NCBI RefSeq assembly: GCF_903944925.1
Contig: NZ_CAJATU010000123.1
Coordinates: 186,001 to 250,000 of the forward strand
Source of the DNA: an uncultured Rhodopila sp.
GTDB lineage: Bacteria; Pseudomonadota; Alphaproteobacteria; Acetobacterales; Acetobacteraceae
Direction of reading: 5' to 3'
DNA length: 64,000 nt
Numbering within the stretch: the stretch's first letter is position 1; each line of letters opens with the position of its first letter. Positions 62,152-64,000 of this stretch are shown piece by piece. Made by a program: the position numbers and the translations under genes. Under the pieces are notes generated by a model. It was given only the letters and a program-made list of their open reading frames with translations, did no database searches and was not told where the DNA came from.

Positions 62152-62697
62152 ATGGCTGACCCGAAGCATTACGCCGTTGAAGAAACCCTGAAAGACGGCA
62201 CCATCATCACCATTCGCGCGGCCCATCCGGGCGATGGCTGCAAGATTCGTGAGGCCTTCAGGAACCTCGAGGCCGACACCGTCTACACGCGGTTCTTCGC
62301 GTACAAGAACGAGGTCACCGATGCGGAACTCGCCCGGATTACCGGCGTGGATTTCGACCGGGACGTCGCGCTTCTTGTAACGATTGGCTCCGGCGATACC
62401 GAGGTCGTCATCGGCGGCGCCAGCTATTTCGCCACCGATGCCGCCGCCCCGGATCGCAGCGCGGAAGTCGCCTTCACGGTTGAAGAAGATTATCAGGGGC
62501 TTGGCATCGCCAGCAGCCTGATGCGGCACCTCATTCGCATCGCCAGGGAAAACGGACTTTCCCGGTTGGAGGCCGATGTCCTGGCGCGCAACCTGCCGAT
62601 GCTGGGCGTCTTCAGGCGAAGCGGGCTGCCGATGACGCTGCGGCACGACGACGATGCGGTGCATGTAACGATGTCCTTGCAGCCGGTTGTGCAATAA
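62152..62697 (+). CDS. GNAT-family N-acetyltransferase
   Basis: A 181-residue single-domain acetyltransferase. The N-terminal part IRAAHPGDGCKIREAFRNL contains the first strand and helices. The acetyl-CoA pyrophosphate loop is in VEEDYQGLGIASSLMRHLI (about residues 117-135; the Q/R-x-x-G-x-G/A pattern). The C-terminal half has DVLARNLPMLGVFRRSGL. The protein resembles the stand-alone GNAT domain of protein acetyltransferases (Pat type), but substrate is not known. I chose the ATG at 62152, which has GGAGG 8 bases upstream; the frame opens earlier at 62113 without a site. It is followed 33 bases later by the arginine decarboxylase gene. Confidence 0.87.
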   Translation: MADPKHYAVEETLKDGTIITIRAAHPGDGCKIREAFRNLEADTVYTRFFAYKNEVTDAELARITGVDFDRDVALLVTIGSGDTEVVIGGASYFATDAAAPDRSAEVAFTVEEDYQGLGIASSLMRHLIRIARENGLSRLEADVLARNLPMLGVFRRSGLPMTLRHDDDAVHVTMSLQPVVQ

Positions 62698-62730
62698 ATC
62701 CCGGGCGCAGCACGCTTAACGGAGACTGGA

Positions 62731-63282
62731 ATGTTCCCAAGTCCGACCCGCATGTTCCTGACGAAAGGTGTCGGCGTGCATCGCCACGCCCTGACCGCGT
62801 TCGAGTTCGCTTTGCGCGACGCGGATATCGAGCAGCAGAACCTGGTCTACGTCTCCTCCATCCTGCCGCCGCGCTGCGAGGTCATCAGCCGCGAGGCGGG
62901 GGCCGAGGCGCTCAAGCCCGGCGACATCACCTTCTGCGTCATGGCGCGGGCGGAGACGAACGAGTTCGGGCGGCATGTCTACGCCAGCCTCGGGCTGGCC
63001 AAGCCGGCCGACCCGGAAATGTACGGATATATTTCGGAGCAGCACGGGTACGGCATGACCGCCGAAGCGGCCGGCGAGCAGGCCGAGGACCTGGCCGCGA
63101 CCATGCTCGCCTCCACCCTCGGGCTGGATTTCGATCCCGACGCCGCATGGAACGAGCGCAAGCAGATCTATGAGCACAGCCATCTGATCATCGACAGCAC
63201 CTCCATCACGGCGACGGCCGAATGCGGCCCGGACGGTCACTGGACCTGTGTTATCGCTGCCGCGGTGTTCCTGTTTTCCTGA
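62731..63282 (+). CDS. pdaD: Pyruvoyl-dependent arginine decarboxylase
   Basis: A 183-residue proenzyme of the PvlArgDC family. It cleaves itself at a serine to give a beta and an alpha chain, the new alpha N-terminus being the pyruvoyl cofactor. The cleavage motif is [11 protein letters not shown], with Ser42-Ser43. The [18 protein letters not shown] start, [10 protein letters not shown] segment and the [18 protein letters not shown] region with a conserved Glu also fit. The product would be agmatine, for polyamine synthesis or acid resistance. A GGAGACTGG site precedes the ATG. The gene lies 33 bases downstream of the GNAT gene and 29 bases before the phosphatase-like gene, suggesting an operon. 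Confidence 0.9.
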   Translation: MFPSPTRMFLTKGVGVHRHALTAFEFALRDADIEQQNLVYVSSILPPRCEVISREAGAEALKPGDITFCVMARAETNEFGRHVYASLGLAKPADPEMYGYISEQHGYGMTAEAAGEQAEDLAATMLASTLGLDFDPDAAWNERKQIYEHSHLIIDSTSITATAECGPDGHWTCVIAAAVFLFS

Positions 63283-63311
63283 CGCGTTTTCCTCCAGTCC
63301 CCGGGGCATCC

Positions 63312-63896
63312 ATGAAACTGCCATTTCGCATTACCGTCTGCGGGCTGGATGAGCTCGCCGTCCACAGCAAAGCCCGGGTCAGCCACGTGCTGTCCATCCT
63401 GGACCCGGAATGGCCTGTTCCCAAAGTATTCGGCCATTTCGGCGCACACCGGAAACTGGAGCGCCGCTTTCACGACGTGATCGACGAAAGCCCCGGTTCG
63501 GTTGCCCCGCGTGCCGGCGACGTTCAGCAGGTGCTGGCCTTCGGTGCCGCGCTGGGCCGCGAGCCCGCTACTGACGCGCATCTTCTCGTTCATTGCCATG
63601 CCGGCGTTTCCAGGTCATCGGCGTCGACGGCCCTGCTGATCGCACAGGCGATGCCGGACCGCCCGGGTGACGCGATCTTCGCCGATATCCTGCGCATCCG
63701 GCCGCAGATCTGGCCAAACCTGCGAATTGTCGAGATGGGTGATCGCGCGCTAGGCCGGAACGGCGACCTGATCGCTGCCGCCCACCGCATCTACAACCTT
63801 CAGCTCGGCAAGCGCCCGGAACTTGCCGGCGAGTTCAGGTCTGGTGGCCGCGGGCGGGAAGTGGAGGCGGCGCTGGCGCTGCCCGACGCAGCCTGA
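63312..63896 (+). CDS. Cys-based (dual-specificity/tyrosine-type) phosphatase-like protein
   Basis: A 194-residue protein with the phosphatase loop HCHAGVSRS (H94, nucleophile C95, R101), the CX5R signature. The conserved aspartate acid may be one of the Asp residues in HDVIDES. The fold resembles short tyrosine or dual-specificity phosphatases seen in alphaproteobacteria. Substrate is unknown. An ATG at 63312 is chosen; the frame runs upstream into the decarboxylase gene. A Ser/Gly/Arg-rich tail follows the domain. Confidence 0.78.
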   Translation: MKLPFRITVCGLDELAVHSKARVSHVLSILDPEWPVPKVFGHFGAHRKLERRFHDVIDESPGSVAPRAGDVQQVLAFGAALGREPATDAHLLVHCHAGVSRSSASTALLIAQAMPDRPGDAIFADILRIRPQIWPNLRIVEMGDRALGRNGDLIAAAHRIYNLQLGKRPELAGEFRSGGRGREVEAALALPDAA

Positions 63897-63934
63897 GTTC
63901 CCGCAGCTGACGTCGGTCGAAACCGGAGTGCAAT

Positions 63935-64000
63935 ATGCCTATGTCGACCGCAAGCGGCGTTGGCGCGACAAGGGGCAGCAGGGTTTCGCCGACGGAGCAG
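63935..64000 (+). CDS. Possible N-terminus of a gene cut by the window edge
   Basis: An open frame begins at ATG 63935 with GGAG 7-10 bases upstream and runs 22 codons to the window end (MPMSTASGVGATRGSRVSPT and two more). It is too short to identify. It could be a chance frame. Confidence 0.25.
   Translation, partial: MPMSTASGVGATRGSRVSPTEQ

Overview
The window is high-GC, gene-dense bacterial chromosome with about 28 well supported protein-coding genes, one more start running off the right edge, and two gene remnants. No rRNA, tRNA, CRISPR array, phage or intact insertion sequence was seen. The gene types point to an alphaproteobacterium, most likely an acetobacteraceous member of the Rhodospirillales: an alphaproteobacterial-type SspB, a dual cold-shock-domain protein, and a very large secreted-type repeat protein ending in a bacterial Hint domain. 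That assignment is inferred from gene content only; no marker RNA gene lies in the window.

Left part (1-18.7 kb). Housekeeping and central-carbon genes: a double cold-shock protein, a hydroxyisobutyrate-dehydrogenase-like oxidoreductase, TenA, aminopeptidase N, a CitE-like lyase, SspB, class I fumarase followed directly by a VOC protein, and QueA. Next comes a translationally coupled two-gene unit: a 1657-residue single-chain 2-oxoacid:acceptor oxidoreductase (PFOR type) and a 946-residue flavoprotein with GltD-like and ferredoxin-NADP-reductase-like halves. Together they probably link 2-oxoacid/acyl-CoA/CO2 chemistry to NAD(P)H.

Middle part (18.7-39.1 kb). A 4009-codon gene on the minus strand encodes ten tandem beta-strand-rich modules and a C-terminal Hint domain. 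It is preceded by a TPR-sulfotransferase gene only 21 bp upstream. An 818-bp stretch without a recognisable gene follows, then a minus-strand pair (an SLC13-type permease and a beta-solenoid-like membrane protein), a glutaminase A gene and an alpha/beta-hydrolase remnant.

Right part (39.2-61.8 kb) is the most notable. A CoA-transferase and a CbbR-like LysR regulator lie on the minus strand, divergent from dabB-dabA, the inorganic-carbon (DAB) uptake complex. Downstream is a three-gene operon for the first half of the 3-hydroxypropionate (Fuchs-Holo) bicycle: a single-chain acetyl-CoA carboxylase, trifunctional propionyl-CoA synthase and bifunctional malonyl-CoA reductase. Together these would supply bicarbonate, carboxylate acetyl-CoA, reduce malonyl-CoA to 3-hydroxypropionate and convert it to propionyl-CoA. 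The same CbbR-consensus-like arrangement (TNA-N8-TAA-N7-TGA) lies upstream of dabB and upstream of the carboxylase gene, suggesting one regulator controls both. The carboxylases and mutases that would close the cycle are not in this window.

Right end (61.8-64 kb). A broken fragment of an unidentified gene is followed by a GNAT acetyltransferase, a pyruvoyl-dependent arginine decarboxylase, a Cys-phosphatase-like protein and the beginning of one more possible gene.
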